Shown here in pieces: positions 7,302 through 15,521 of a DNA stretch of 34,607 nucleotides. The translations under genes and the position numbers were made by a program. This DNA comes from an uncultured Bacilli bacterium (lineage in GTDB: Bacteria > Bacillota_I > Bacilli_A > RF39 > UBA660), in assembly GCA_934177995.1 (NCBI GenBank), contig CAKPPW010000015.1, forward strand, positions 1 to 34,607, written 5' to 3'. Positions within the stretch are counted from its first letter, which is position 1, and the number at the start of each line of letters is the position of its first letter. Under the pieces are notes generated by a model. That model made no database searches, was not told where the DNA came from, and saw nothing but the letters and a program-made list of their open reading frames with translations.

Positions 7302-8915
7302 ATGTATGAAATGGAGAGTGTTGAGGAAAAGAAATATTTAAGAGTTGCTATTTATTTAAGATTATCTGATGAAGACAAAGACAAAGCAAATAAATTAGAT
7401 GATAGTGAATCAATTAAAAATCAAAGAAATTTACTTTTAGAAGAAATTGAAAAAAGACCTGAATTCATGTTAGTAGATGAATATTGTGATGAAGATTTAT
7501 CTGGCGCTGGTACTTTTAGACCTGAATTTGAAAGACTAATTAGAGATTGTGAAAACGGAAAAATAGATGTAGTTTTATGTAAAAGTCAATCAAGGTTCTC
7601 TAGAGATATGGAAGTTGTTGAAAAATATATTCATAATAAGTTTATTGAATGGAATATTAGATTTATAGGTTTAGCAGATAATGCTGATACCAATGTTGAA
7701 GGAAATAAAAAATCTAGACAAATAAATGGACTTGTTAATGAATGGTATTTAGAAGATACTTCTAACAATATTAGAGGTGCTTTCCAAGCAAAAATGAAGC
7801 AAGGAGAATTCATTTCTCCTTTCGCCTCATTTGGTTATGAAGTATCAAAAGAAGATAACAACAAATTAGTAGTAGATTCTATTGCTTCTGAAATAGTAAA
7901 AGATATTTTTGACTTATATTTAAAAGGTATGGGATTTACAGGTATAGCAAAGTATCTAAACGAGAAAAATATACCTTCTCCTTCGCTTTATAAGTACCAA
8001 AAAGGCATCAAACTGAACGTGATAAGCAATAGACCTAGAGAGCAAATAAAATGGTCTACAAACTCTATAAAAACAATTTTAACAAATGAATTATATGTCG
8101 GTCATCTAATACAAGGCAAAAGAACTACTGTTAGTTATAAAAATCATAAAATTAAGAAGAAAAATGAAAAAGATTGGGTACGAAAAGAAAATACTCACGA
8201 AGGTATTATTGATAGTGAAACTTTTAATAAAGTTCAAATTGCTATGAAAGAAAGAACAAAACCTATGAAATCAACAGGAGTTGTTCATAACTTCTCTGGT
8301 AAAGTATTTTGTTTAGAGTGTAAAAGATATATGAGAAAAAAGAATTCTAAATTACACGAATATCTAGTCTGTTCTAACAATAGAGATGGATATGATGATT
8401 GTATTAACAAAAGTTCTATTAGATATGATGTTCTAGAAAATATTGTATTAGAGACAATAAATAAGAAAATTCAAATGTATTATGATGAAGTATCTTTATC
8501 TAAAATTGAAACTAAAAATAAGAAAAGTAGATTTGCAGATAAAATTAAATCATTAGAAAATCAAAAACTAGAAGCTATAAAAAAAGTATCAGAAATTAGA
8601 AAATATCTAAAGTCATTATATGAAGATAAAGTTAATGGAATAATTACTGTAGAACAATTTAAAGAATTAGTTAGTGATTATAATAGTAATGAATCTATTT
8701 ATAACGGCCAAATAAAATCTATTGATAATGAAATTGAATTTTATAAAAAGAAAGAAATTGCTACAAATGATAATAAAAAAATATTTAGCAAATATAAAAC
8801 TCTTGAAAGTTTAAACAGAGTTATTATTGATGAGTTTATTGATAAAATCTATATTGGTAAATTAAATGAAGAAACGAATACTAGAGATATTCAAATTAAA
8901 TGGAATTTTGAATAA
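7302..8915 (+). CDS. Large serine recombinase (site-specific integrase)
   Basis: A 537-residue large serine recombinase. Residues about 12-160 are the resolvase catalytic domain, with nucleophile Ser22 in IYLRLSDED and catalytic arginines in the CKSQSRFSRD region. The recombinase domain follows (about 170-300; GFTGIAKYLNEKNIPSP and the TILTNELYVGH motif). A zinc ribbon with cysteines in FCLECKRYM and CSNNRDGYDDC lies near 335-370, and a coiled-coil region occupies about 400-470. It would integrate and excise the element without homology. ATG 7302 is chosen over TTG 7287, which overlaps the GGAGG ribosome-binding site. The gene ends 1.2 kb from the likely right end of the element. It is intact. 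Confidence 0.93.
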   Translation: MYEMESVEEKKYLRVAIYLRLSDEDKDKANKLDDSESIKNQRNLLLEEIEKRPEFMLVDEYCDEDLSGAGTFRPEFERLIRDCENGKIDVVLCKSQSRFSRDMEVVEKYIHNKFIEWNIRFIGLADNADTNVEGNKKSRQINGLVNEWYLEDTSNNIRGAFQAKMKQGEFISPFASFGYEVSKEDNNKLVVDSIASEIVKDIFDLYLKGMGFTGIAKYLNEKNIPSPSLYKYQKGIKLNVISNRPREQIKWSTNSIKTILTNELYVGHLIQGKRTTVSYKNHKIKKKNEKDWVRKENTHEGIIDSETFNKVQIAMKERTKPMKSTGVVHNFSGKVFCLECKRYMRKKNSKLHEYLVCSNNRDGYDDCINKSSIRYDVLENIVLETINKKIQMYYDEVSLSKIETKNKKSRFADKIKSLENQKLEAIKKVSEIRKYLKSLYEDKVNGIITVEQFKELVSDYNSNESIYNGQIKSIDNEIEFYKKKEIATNDNKKIFSKYKTLESLNRVIIDEFIDKIYIGKLNEETNTRDIQIKWNFE

Positions 8916-8967
8916 ATTTCAAAATAAAAAAGGAAATTCAAAATTTTTGTAGAATAATATAAGTGAG

Positions 8968-8993
8968 AGGTTATACACTTCTATAACCTTTTG
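8968..8993 (+). terminator. Terminator after the recombinase gene
   Basis: 8-bp arms AGGTTATA and TATAACCT around a 6-nt loop, followed by a short T run. It lies about 50 nt after the recombinase stop. Confidence 0.7.
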
Positions 8994-9035
8994 CTTAATA
9001 CATATTAAAAATAAATAGTAAAGGACGGTGAATAA

Positions 9036-9897
9036 ATGAAACAAGATAATATGCATTTAATTAATAAAATATTTAACAATGAAACAATTAGAACTATTTG
9101 GGATAAAGATGATGAAAAATATTATATAAGTATCGTTGATATTGTTGGTGTTTTAGCAAGATAGTAAAGAACCTAGAAAATATTGGAGTTGGCTTAAAAC
9201 AAAGCTAAAGAAAGAAGAAGATTTTGAGTTGTCTAGAATTACTAGACAACTGAAATTAAAAGCATCAGATGGTAAATATTATAATACTGATGTATGTGAT
9301 ATCGAAGGTATGTTTAGAATTATTGAATCAATTCCAAGTAAAAATGCTGAACCTATAAAACAATGGCTTGCACATTTAGGTAAAGAAAGAATTGATGAAG
9401 TATTTGACCCATCATTAACAATGCAAAGAGCAATAGATACTTATCGTGCTAAAGGTTATGATGAAGCATGGATTTCTAAAAGAATTAAAGGTATTCAAGA
9501 AAGAAAAAGATTAACTGATGTTTGGAAAGATGGTGGCGTTGAAAGTAATTTAGAATACGCAATGCTTACTAATGAAATATATAAAAGTTGGTCTGGTATG
9601 AAAGCAAATGAATATAAAGCATTTAAAGGTATTAGAAAAGAATCTTTAAGAGATAATATGACTGATATAGAAGTTCTACTTACTGATTTAGGAGAAATTG
9701 CTACTCGTGATATTGCAGAGTCTGAACGTCCACAAGGATTTAAAGAAAATATGAAAGTAGCTCGTAAAGGGGGACAAGTTGCTAATGATGCCAGAAAGTC
9801 TTATGAAAAAGCAACTAATAAATCAGCCATATCAAATCAAAATGCTTTAAACTATCAATATATAGATGAAAATAAACAAATAGAAAGCAAACAATAA
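9036..9897 (+). pseudogene. Bro-N domain (phage antirepressor-like) gene with a +1 frameshift
   Basis: ATG 9036 follows AAAGGACGG and encodes MKQDNMHLINKIFNNETIRT, then SIVDIVGVLAR, before an in-frame TAG at 9162-9164. Dropping one T at about 9162 restores ARSKEPRKYWSWLKTKLKKE and joins the second part, which runs to 9897 with the conserved Bro-type core (KAEP-like KNAEPIKQWLAHLGKERI, DPSLTMQRAIDTYRAKGYDE, LRDNMTDIEVLLTDLGEIAT). The repaired product would be about 287 residues, the usual length. Bro-N proteins bind DNA and act as phage antirepressors or related regulators. One inserted base explains everything, so this is a young mutation, a sequencing error, or much less likely programmed frameshifting. 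Confidence 0.8.
9227..9251. repeat. 10-bp perfect inverted repeat inside the Bro gene
   Basis: AGTTGTCTAG and CTAGACAACT flank a 5-nt loop. A shorter relative, GTCTAG/CTAGAC with a 5-nt loop, lies at 9901-9917 directly after the stop codon. The shared core may be a binding site for the Bro protein itself (inference). Confidence 0.6.
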
Positions 9898-9900
9898 AAC

Positions 9901-9917
9901 GTCTAGTACTTCTAGAC
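9901..9917. repeat. Stem-loop directly after the Bro gene
   Basis: GTCTAG and CTAGAC around TACTT. There is no T tract, so it is a poor intrinsic terminator. It shares its arms with the repeat at 9227-9251. Confidence 0.55.
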
Positions 9918-10123
9918 AATTAAATAACTCTTAAAAATATTAAGTTAAACTAAAAAAAGACAATAATTTAAGGTTGTTTCAGAACACACACTTAAACTAT
10001 TGTAAATACTATAGAAAATAATGGTTTTCAAAATTCAAGTTAAATTTTAGGCTTGAATGTGGAATACACGCAAACCCTTATTTTATAAGAAATTAAAAAA
10101 TTAAGTGTCTTTACTGTATTCAT
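9918..10123. other. Gene-free segment with the probable right end of the integrated element
   Basis: About 200 nt with no credible gene lie between the Bro pseudogene and the ABC ATPase remnant. A 7-bp inverted repeat ATTCAAG/CTTGAAT lies at about 10,035-10,061. ABC ATPase homology begins abruptly at about 10,124, and the codons before it do not fit the family, so the attachment junction (attR) should be at about 10,115-10,126. The crossover core cannot be defined without the left end. Confidence 0.45.
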
Positions 10124-10462
10124 AGAGTTGCTCTTATTAGGACACTAGCAATTCACCCTGATATATTATTATTAGATGAGCCCTTTTCTGCCCTTGATGC
10201 TATGACTAGAGTGGCTCTTGCAGATGATTTATATAAGATGATTAAGAAGGAAGGTAAAACTGTCTTGATGGTAACTCATGATATAGCAGAAGCTGTTAGT
10301 TTAAGTGATATAGTTATTGTCTTAACGAAAAGGCCTGCTACTTTAAAGTCAATTTATGAGATAAACTTTGAAGAAAGAGGTACACCTTTTGAGAATAGAA
10401 AGAAAAAAGAGTTTAGTATTTATTATGATAAGATATGGAGGGATTTAGATGTTCATATCTAA
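10124..10462 (+). pseudogene. 5'-truncated ABC transporter ATPase (nitrate/sulfonate/taurine type)
   Basis: The remnant begins at RVALIRTLAIHP, the segment right after the LSGG signature. It contains the Walker B/D-loop ILLLDEPFSALDAMTR, the switch histidine in MVTHDIAEAVSLSD, and a normal C-terminus (EFSIYYDKIWRDLDVHI). About 130-150 residues with Walker A and the LSGGQ are missing and no start codon or ribosome-binding site precedes it. The 3' end overlaps the permease start by 14 nt, as in intact operons. The gene was probably split by insertion of the element to its left, in which case the missing half should lie at the element's other end. Confidence 0.8.
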
Positions 10463-11240
10463 TGAGAGAAAGAAGTATTTAAAGAATATAAAAAAAGAGA
10501 AAATATTTACTATCTTCTTTCAAGTTATGATACTTATCTCTTTTCTAGTTATTTGGGAAGTACTTGCTAAATTTAAAGTAATAAATACTTTCCTTGCTAG
10601 TAGTCCTTCTCTTATTTTTAAGACATTAGGTAAACTAGTAGCTAGTAATGATTTATTTACTCATATTAAAGTTACTTTATTAGAAACTATTATAAGCTTT
10701 TCACTAGCATCTATTGGCGGAATAGTAATTGCTTCTATTCTTTGGTGGAATAAGCGTCTTGCTAAAATAGTTGATCCTTATCTTACAGTTATTAATGCTC
10801 TTCCTAAAGTAGCTCTTGGTCCTTTAATTATTATTTGGGTAGGAGCTAGTACTAAATCAATCATCTTTATGGCTTTACTAATCAGTCTATTCTTATCTAT
10901 TATCAATATTTATCATGACTTTAGTGAAACTGATAAAAACTATCTAACTTTACTAAAGAGTTTAGGGGCTAGTAAGAAAGATTTATTCTTTAAAGTTGTC
11001 TTACCTAGTAATTTTTCTAACATAATTAACAATCTAAAGATTAATACAAGTATGGCCTATATAGGTGTCATCATGGGTGAATTACTTGTTTCTAAAAAGG
11101 GATTAGGTTATTTAATTATGTATGGTAGTCAAGTGTTCAATATTAATTTAGTTATTACTTCTGTATTTTTACTAGGAGTCTTTGCCTTTCTCTTCTACTA
11201 TATTATTTGTCTGGTAGAAAGAATTGTGATAAAAGAATAG
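10449..11240 (+). CDS. ABC transporter permease (SsuC/TauC/ThiX-like)
   Basis: A 263-residue inner-membrane permease of the binding-protein-dependent type. About six hydrophobic segments are visible (for example IFFQVMILISFLVIWEVLAK and GVFAFLFYYIICLV). The cytoplasmic EAA-like loop reads LLKSLGASKKDLFFKVVLPS, the coupling helix that contacts the ATPase. ATG 10449 lies 6 nt after GGAGGG and within the end of the ATPase reading frame. The family imports nitrate, sulfonates, taurine or thiamine precursors; the substrate cannot be told without the binding protein. It is intact, but its ATPase partner and promoter are cut off, so it may be inactive now. Confidence 0.88.
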   Translation: MFISNERKKYLKNIKKEKIFTIFFQVMILISFLVIWEVLAKFKVINTFLASSPSLIFKTLGKLVASNDLFTHIKVTLLETIISFSLASIGGIVIASILWWNKRLAKIVDPYLTVINALPKVALGPLIIIWVGASTKSIIFMALLISLFLSIINIYHDFSETDKNYLTLLKSLGASKKDLFFKVVLPSNFSNIINNLKINTSMAYIGVIMGELLVSKKGLGYLIMYGSQVFNINLVITSVFLLGVFAFLFYYIICLVERIVIKE

Positions 11241-11266
11241 AAATCAATTATTGGTTTCTATTTTTA
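11239..11266 (+). terminator. Terminator after the permease, between convergent genes
   Basis: AGAAATCAAT (11239-11248) pairs with ATTGGTTTCT (11250-11259), with one G-T wobble and the central base pairs opening as the loop. A T-rich run follows. It lies between the convergent permease and transglutaminase-like genes and may serve both weakly. Confidence 0.65.
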
Positions 11267-11279
11267 TATATAATAGTAT

Positions 11280-12830
11280 TTATTTTTTAGAACTATTTTC
11301 TCCTTTTAAAGTTAACTCATTACTAGAATCATAAATTAGTTTATTTGTAGAGTCTATAAAATAAGATATTCTATCATTTTCAAAATCCGTATAATTATCA
11401 AGGGAAACATTTAATAAAATTTTACTTTCAGCCTCGTTATCACAATAAATAGAGGTTTTAATATTTAAATCTAAAACCGAAATTAACTTATTAGCGTATG
11501 ATAAAAAATCAATATTTTCTAAATTACAATTTACTAAACAATTATTAAATAAGACTACTTTTTGATTTTCATTTAATTCCTCTATATAATCTTTATTAGG
11601 AATCATCATATTATATTTCTCATCTTGCTCTACTATATAAGACTTTACTTTACCCTTTGCTTGCATAAACCGTTGCTGTATCTCATCATCGTATTGCATG
11701 CATCTAATTCCTTTTAAATCAAGTGAATATTTTGAACTAGATAAATCGCCAGCCTCTACTGTAGTTGTTGAATCAGCAAAAATTACAAAGTCATCTACTA
11801 AGAATGATATGTTTGTATGACTGTTTTGAAATTTTTGTTCTTCATTATTTCTTTCTTTTATATGAGAAATCCCCATATCCTTAAGGACATCTGATAAAAT
11901 ATATGCAAATTCATAGCAAACCACTTCATTATTCTCTTCATTATAGTTTTCAATATTAGCAATAGATGAATGGTTTCCTGCTTCTTCTTTAAAGTAATAG
12001 ACTGGATCATATGAAAATATCTGACATAACTTAGTATACACATAAATCGCTCTTTCCAAATTAGAAAAGTCTTTTGGAATTGAGTTTATAATTTTTGATT
12101 TTATACTATCGTCTAAATGAAATTCATGCTCAACAGGTGGAGATTCTAAAACAGATTTTTTTATCATTTGATTATTATATTCACATAAACGGTCTTGATA
12201 TTTTTGTATGTCTTGATTTTTTAATAATGTTTCAGTCATATTCTTTACTCTATCTGGACACCATGATTTAGAAAAGTAATCATCTTGTTGCAATAGACAT
12301 TTTAGTTTTAGAAGCAAATTATAATCATTTGTTTTATTAGATTCCTTTTCTAAAAAACTTAGAGTCTCATCATATTTAAGCTCATTATCTGTTATGCAAA
12401 TTGAACCATAAGATTCAAAACAAGCTTTTAATGGTACACCATATATTTTAGGAGTAAACCAATATGAGTTTTCATAATCATCAGGGTCTACTTTAAAGTT
12501 CTTGTTTTTAAACTCACCTTTTAAATATTCAGCAAAAACTTTTTCTTTTAAACTTTCACTCATATACTTACTGACAGTTTCTTTATCTTCTTCTGAAATA
12601 TGAGAGTTTTTCATATACTGATATATATCAAAATATAAATCTTCACTAATCCTAAAATCATCTGATTTTGGTGAACTAAATATTAATCTTTTTATTTTAT
12701 CCAAGTAGACACTACTTGAAACTACCTTTAATGAACTAATTGGTGGAGTATAAGTAGAAGTATAAAAAAGTCCAAACATATCAGTGTCTAATATCTTTTG
12801 ATTTAAATCATCTAAATTAATTATAGCCAT
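11280..12830 (-). CDS. Transglutaminase-like cysteine-protease-fold protein
   Basis: A 516-residue protein. The middle region carries a transglutaminase-core pattern: helix ERAIYVYTKLCQIFSYDP, then Cys305 in EVVCYEFAYILSDVLKDMGI, His338 in SHTNISFLVDD and Asp353 in VIFADSTTT, the expected C-H-D triad. The N-terminal ~250 and C-terminal ~130 residues match nothing I know. No signal peptide or transmembrane segment is seen. ATG 12830 is preferred because GAGG lies 6 nt upstream, while ATG 12842 has none. It sits at the far end of the T7SS island, next to two zinc-ribbon membrane proteins. It could be an effector or a peptidase acting on island products; both are inference. Confidence 0.7.
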   Translation of the reverse strand: MAIINLDDLNQKILDTDMFGLFYTSTYTPPISSLKVVSSSVYLDKIKRLIFSSPKSDDFRISEDLYFDIYQYMKNSHISEEDKETVSKYMSESLKEKVFAEYLKGEFKNKNFKVDPDDYENSYWFTPKIYGVPLKACFESYGSICITDNELKYDETLSFLEKESNKTNDYNLLLKLKCLLQQDDYFSKSWCPDRVKNMTETLLKNQDIQKYQDRLCEYNNQMIKKSVLESPPVEHEFHLDDSIKSKIINSIPKDFSNLERAIYVYTKLCQIFSYDPVYYFKEEAGNHSSIANIENYNEENNEVVCYEFAYILSDVLKDMGISHIKERNNEEQKFQNSHTNISFLVDDFVIFADSTTTVEAGDLSSSKYSLDLKGIRCMQYDDEIQQRFMQAKGKVKSYIVEQDEKYNMMIPNKDYIEELNENQKVVLFNNCLVNCNLENIDFLSYANKLISVLDLNIKTSIYCDNEAESKILLNVSLDNYTDFENDRISYFIDSTNKLIYDSSNELTLKGENSSKK

Positions 12831-12900
12831 AATAAACCTCATTTCTATTTAAATAATAACATAAATATTAAAAATAACATAGATTCAATTTACCTAGTAG

Positions 12901-12939
12901 AAAGAAATAGGCATAAACTTTAAGGGTTTCTATTTCTTT
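12901..12939. repeat. Inverted repeat between the transglutaminase-like and PrsW genes
   Basis: 10-bp arms AAAGAAATAG (12901-12910) and CTATTTCTTT (12930-12939) enclose 19 nt. Part of the loop, AAACTTTA, can instead pair with TAAAGTTT at about 12945-12953, giving two mutually exclusive stems upstream of the minus-strand transglutaminase-like gene. Confidence 0.5.
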
Positions 12940-12957
12940 ATTTATAAAGTTTAGTAT

Positions 12958-12990
12958 AAAAAAAACTCGGCAATCATATAGCCAAATTTT
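12958..12990 (-). terminator. Terminator directly after the PrsW gene
   Basis: On the minus strand AAATTTGGC pairs with GCCGAGTTT (two G-T wobbles) around a 9-nt loop, followed by a T8 run (12965-12958). It starts right at the PrsW stop codon. Confidence 0.75.
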
Positions 12991-13776
12991 TTATTCATTT
13001 TTTCTACCACATATCGGACAAAAATTACCATCTACTATATGTCCACAATTGGGACAATAATTATCTTTATATTTCATTTTTCTATTAATTGAAGATATTT
13101 TTTTTATCTTTTTAAATACATAAACATAAATACAAACAACAAATATTAAAAATAATACAATGAATACTGTTCTTTGAGTAAATAAACAGTAATCATATAC
13201 ACCATGCATTATTGTTGGTACAAGAATACTTAGTACAAGATTTTTTATTTTTAAATCTTTTCTATTATTTAAAGCTCCGAGTTTAGATAACCCAAAATAA
13301 TATCCCATAAACATTCCATCACAAGCATGTCCAGGCACTGCTAACAAGGTTCTAACAACTCCTGTACCAATGCCGTTTTCATATACATATAACAGATTTT
13401 CAAAACAAGCAAAGCCCAGTGCTACAAACATACAATACAAAATAGCATCATAAAATTCATCAAAATCCTTATCATTATACGAAATTTTGTAGGCTACAAT
13501 CCACTTACAAAACTCCTCTACTAATGCAACACAAACGAAAGCATAAACAACTAACTCAATTAAATTCAGATCATTTGTATCAGCAAAAAACATAGGAAAT
13601 ATAAGACCTAAGATTGAACTTAAAATAAGAACTAAAAAACAAGATCCAATACCTCCCAAAAATAGCTTCATCAATAATTCTGAAGGTTCCTTTTCCCTAT
13701 CTTTTTTATAAATAAACATTCCAATAAGAAAGATAGGTAAAACTGAAACAGTAAAAAGTGTTAGTTCAGCAACCAT
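12991..13776 (-). CDS. prsW: PrsW-family intramembrane protease with C-terminal zinc ribbon
   Basis: A 261-residue membrane protein with about seven hydrophobic segments. PrsW signatures are all visible: VEEFCKW with Glu87, Glu88 and Lys91; DEFYDAILY with Asp110; FACFENLLY with Glu126-Asn127; PGH with His150; and HGVYDY with His191. In Bacillus, PrsW makes the site-1 cut of an anti-sigma factor; the target here is unknown. Unlike plain PrsW, the C-terminus ends in a four-cysteine zinc ribbon, CPNCGHIVDGNFCPICG (241-257), which resembles the N-terminal ribbon of the protein encoded just upstream. Only 4 nt separate the two genes and the ribosome-binding site is weak, so translation is probably coupled. 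Confidence 0.85.
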   Translation of the reverse strand: MVAELTLFTVSVLPIFLIGMFIYKKDREKEPSELLMKLFLGGIGSCFLVLILSSILGLIFPMFFADTNDLNLIELVVYAFVCVALVEEFCKWIVAYKISYNDKDFDEFYDAILYCMFVALGFACFENLLYVYENGIGTGVVRTLLAVPGHACDGMFMGYYFGLSKLGALNNRKDLKIKNLVLSILVPTIMHGVYDYCLFTQRTVFIVLFLIFVVCIYVYVFKKIKKISSINRKMKYKDNYCPNCGHIVDGNFCPICGRKNE

Positions 13777-13780
13777 AATA

Positions 13781-14896
13781 TTAATTAAACTTTAATGAAT
13801 TTATAACTGTATTATAAGCCGAAGAACAAGTTTTATTATTATCATTAATAATAGAAAATTGCACCTCGTAAATTTTTTTGTTTTTAAGTATTGAATAATA
13901 ATGTTCTTGAACATAACTTTTATTAACATCTACATAGTACCAAACATTATTATTTAATTTCTTTTGGCTTATACCGCTATATGTATCTGTTGATGAATAA
14001 TATACACTCTTTTCTAAGTATTGTTTTGCATCATTATAATAACTATTATCTCTTATACTTAATGTTAAATTACAAGAATCAGTAACATCATATGAAGTTC
14101 TATAAGATTTATAAGTATCATTAGAGTAACTATTTGCAATTAACATACTAGGTATTGTTATGTTTAAGTCACCTATTTTTTCAGTAGAACCAACAGTTGT
14201 TGAGGAACTATTAGTATTATCAGTATTGTTATTATCAATCTCATCCAAAGAACCCAAAATTCCAAAAACCAAAAGAATGGCATATAAAATGGCAATTATA
14301 ATAACAGGAAGCAAAGTTGTACCTCCTTTTTGACTACACAACATCATTAATTGTTCTTTTGTCTTACCAGGATTTTCTGTTTTAATTTTATCAACCTGTT
14401 CTCTTACATATTTTAAATAAACTTTTTTAAATTGGATCGAAATAATAACATTAATAAACAAGGCCACATAACTAGTAATAGATGGCAAAAATATATCAGC
14501 AATTATACAGACTACTATCCATATAATGCTTAACAACCACATTTTTCTATATAGTGTATAGAAAAATCCAAAAAGAAAGGTATTGACAGAAAAGTTACCT
14601 TTTTTCAACTTATCGGCATTTTTACCAATATATGAATCTATTAACTCATCATCATTAATTATATCATTTGTATGTGCTACATTATTTTGAGATGTTTGTA
14701 ATTCTTGTAAGGAAGAATTAAAACCTGTTTGTTGAAAACTTTGAGTATTTATTGATTGTTGTTGGTTACTAACTCCTTGAAATTGTTGTGTATTATTTGA
14801 AATATTATTTTGTGGTAAAGGTAGCTTTGTTCCACAAACTTTACAAAAAGCATCACCTTGATTTACACTAGAGCCACAATTTGGACAATTGTTCAT
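13781..14896 (-). CDS. Zinc-ribbon membrane protein, DUF2628-like
   Basis: A 371-residue protein. Cys4, Cys7, Cys18 and Cys21 (CPNCG...CKVCG) form an N-terminal zinc ribbon, followed by a Gln/Asn-rich linker to about residue 80. A DUF2628-like block (KGNFSVNTFLFGFFYTLYRK) leads into hydrophobic segments near 103-155. Another membrane helix lies at 195-215, and a Ser/Thr/Asn-rich linker leads to a ~130-residue probably extracellular C-terminal domain. AAGGAGG precedes the ATG. It pairs with the PrsW gene (4-nt gap, matching ribbons), which suggests a membrane sensing or processing unit. Function unknown. Confidence 0.7.
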   Translation of the reverse strand: MNNCPNCGSSVNQGDAFCKVCGTKLPLPQNNISNNTQQFQGVSNQQQSINTQSFQQTGFNSSLQELQTSQNNVAHTNDIINDDELIDSYIGKNADKLKKGNFSVNTFLFGFFYTLYRKMWLLSIIWIVVCIIADIFLPSITSYVALFINVIISIQFKKVYLKYVREQVDKIKTENPGKTKEQLMMLCSQKGGTTLLPVIIIAILYAILLVFGILGSLDEIDNNNTDNTNSSSTTVGSTEKIGDLNITIPSMLIANSYSNDTYKSYRTSYDVTDSCNLTLSIRDNSYYNDAKQYLEKSVYYSSTDTYSGISQKKLNNNVWYYVDVNKSYVQEHYYSILKNKKIYEVQFSIINDNNKTCSSAYNTVINSLKFN

Positions 14897-15004
14897 ATAT
14901 ACCTCCTTATTATATACATTAAATACAGCACACTCCCGGGAAATGTCACTTAAGCACTGATAAAATATAGTTTTAACTGTAAAAGAATTAAAATATTTAT
15001 ATTA

Positions 15005-15238
15005 TTATATATCATAAAAGGTTGTTACCAACTTACTCATTTTCTCTATAACAAGTAGCAATTCATCTTTTTCAGTTACTAATCTAACATCATCACTAAA
15101 TATTTCAACTATACATATATCAGAGTTATTATTAGTATTCATTAACAGTCCATAATTTTTTGATTTTATATCAATGGATAAAGCAATATAGTATTCTTTT
15201 CCATTTTCTAATGTTATTTTTAATTTATTATCAGTCAT
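15005..15238 (-). CDS. Small protein after effector 2 (candidate immunity or accessory)
   Basis: A 77-residue acidic protein starting MTDNKLKITLENGKEYYIAL. It reads as a small beta-rich fold with a C-terminal helix and vaguely recalls DUF1292-type proteins, but I cannot assign it. It begins 2 nt after the stop of the 87-residue gene, so the two are co-translated. Its place two genes after a polymorphic toxin makes an immunity or accessory role plausible. Confidence 0.6.
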   Translation of the reverse strand: MTDNKLKITLENGKEYYIALSIDIKSKNYGLLMNTNNNSDICIVEIFSDDVRLVTEKDELLLVIEKMSKLVTTFYDI

Positions 15239-15240
15239 AT

Positions 15241-15504
15241 TTATTCTCCAGTCTTATATAAATTTTGTTCAATAAATTGACAAGCAGCCTTTATAAAGGC
15301 TATTTTTAATTCTTTATATTCTTGACAGTTCTTTCCAAAAGAGAAAATTGTAGTATCAATTTCATACATAATGTTAGGTGGAACTTGTGATTCTATTAAT
15401 AAGTTATTAATTGTTTTTATTATACAACATGATGCTAGTTCCATTGGAACAGTTTCTTCTTTACTAAAATAACTTTTTTTCATTATTTTTATTCTGTTAT
15501 TCAT
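15241..15504 (-). CDS. Small protein directly after effector 2 (candidate immunity protein)
   Basis: An 87-residue mostly helical protein starting MNNRIKIMKKSYFSKEETVP, with no signal peptide or membrane segment. AAAGGA lies 8 nt before the ATG. It starts 18 nt after the stop of the HopA1-like effector, the usual position for the cognate immunity gene in polymorphic toxin loci. I recognise no family. Confidence 0.65.
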   Translation of the reverse strand: MNNRIKIMKKSYFSKEETVPMELASCCIIKTINNLLIESQVPPNIMYEIDTTIFSFGKNCQEYKELKIAFIKAACQFIEQNLYKTGE

Positions 15505-15521
15505 ATTAACATTCCTTTCTA

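Noticed and set aside
14930..14945. TCCCGGGA palindrome upstream of the zinc-ribbon gene as an operator
   Set aside because: It is a single 8-bp palindrome without repeats or a clear promoter beside it; too short to support.
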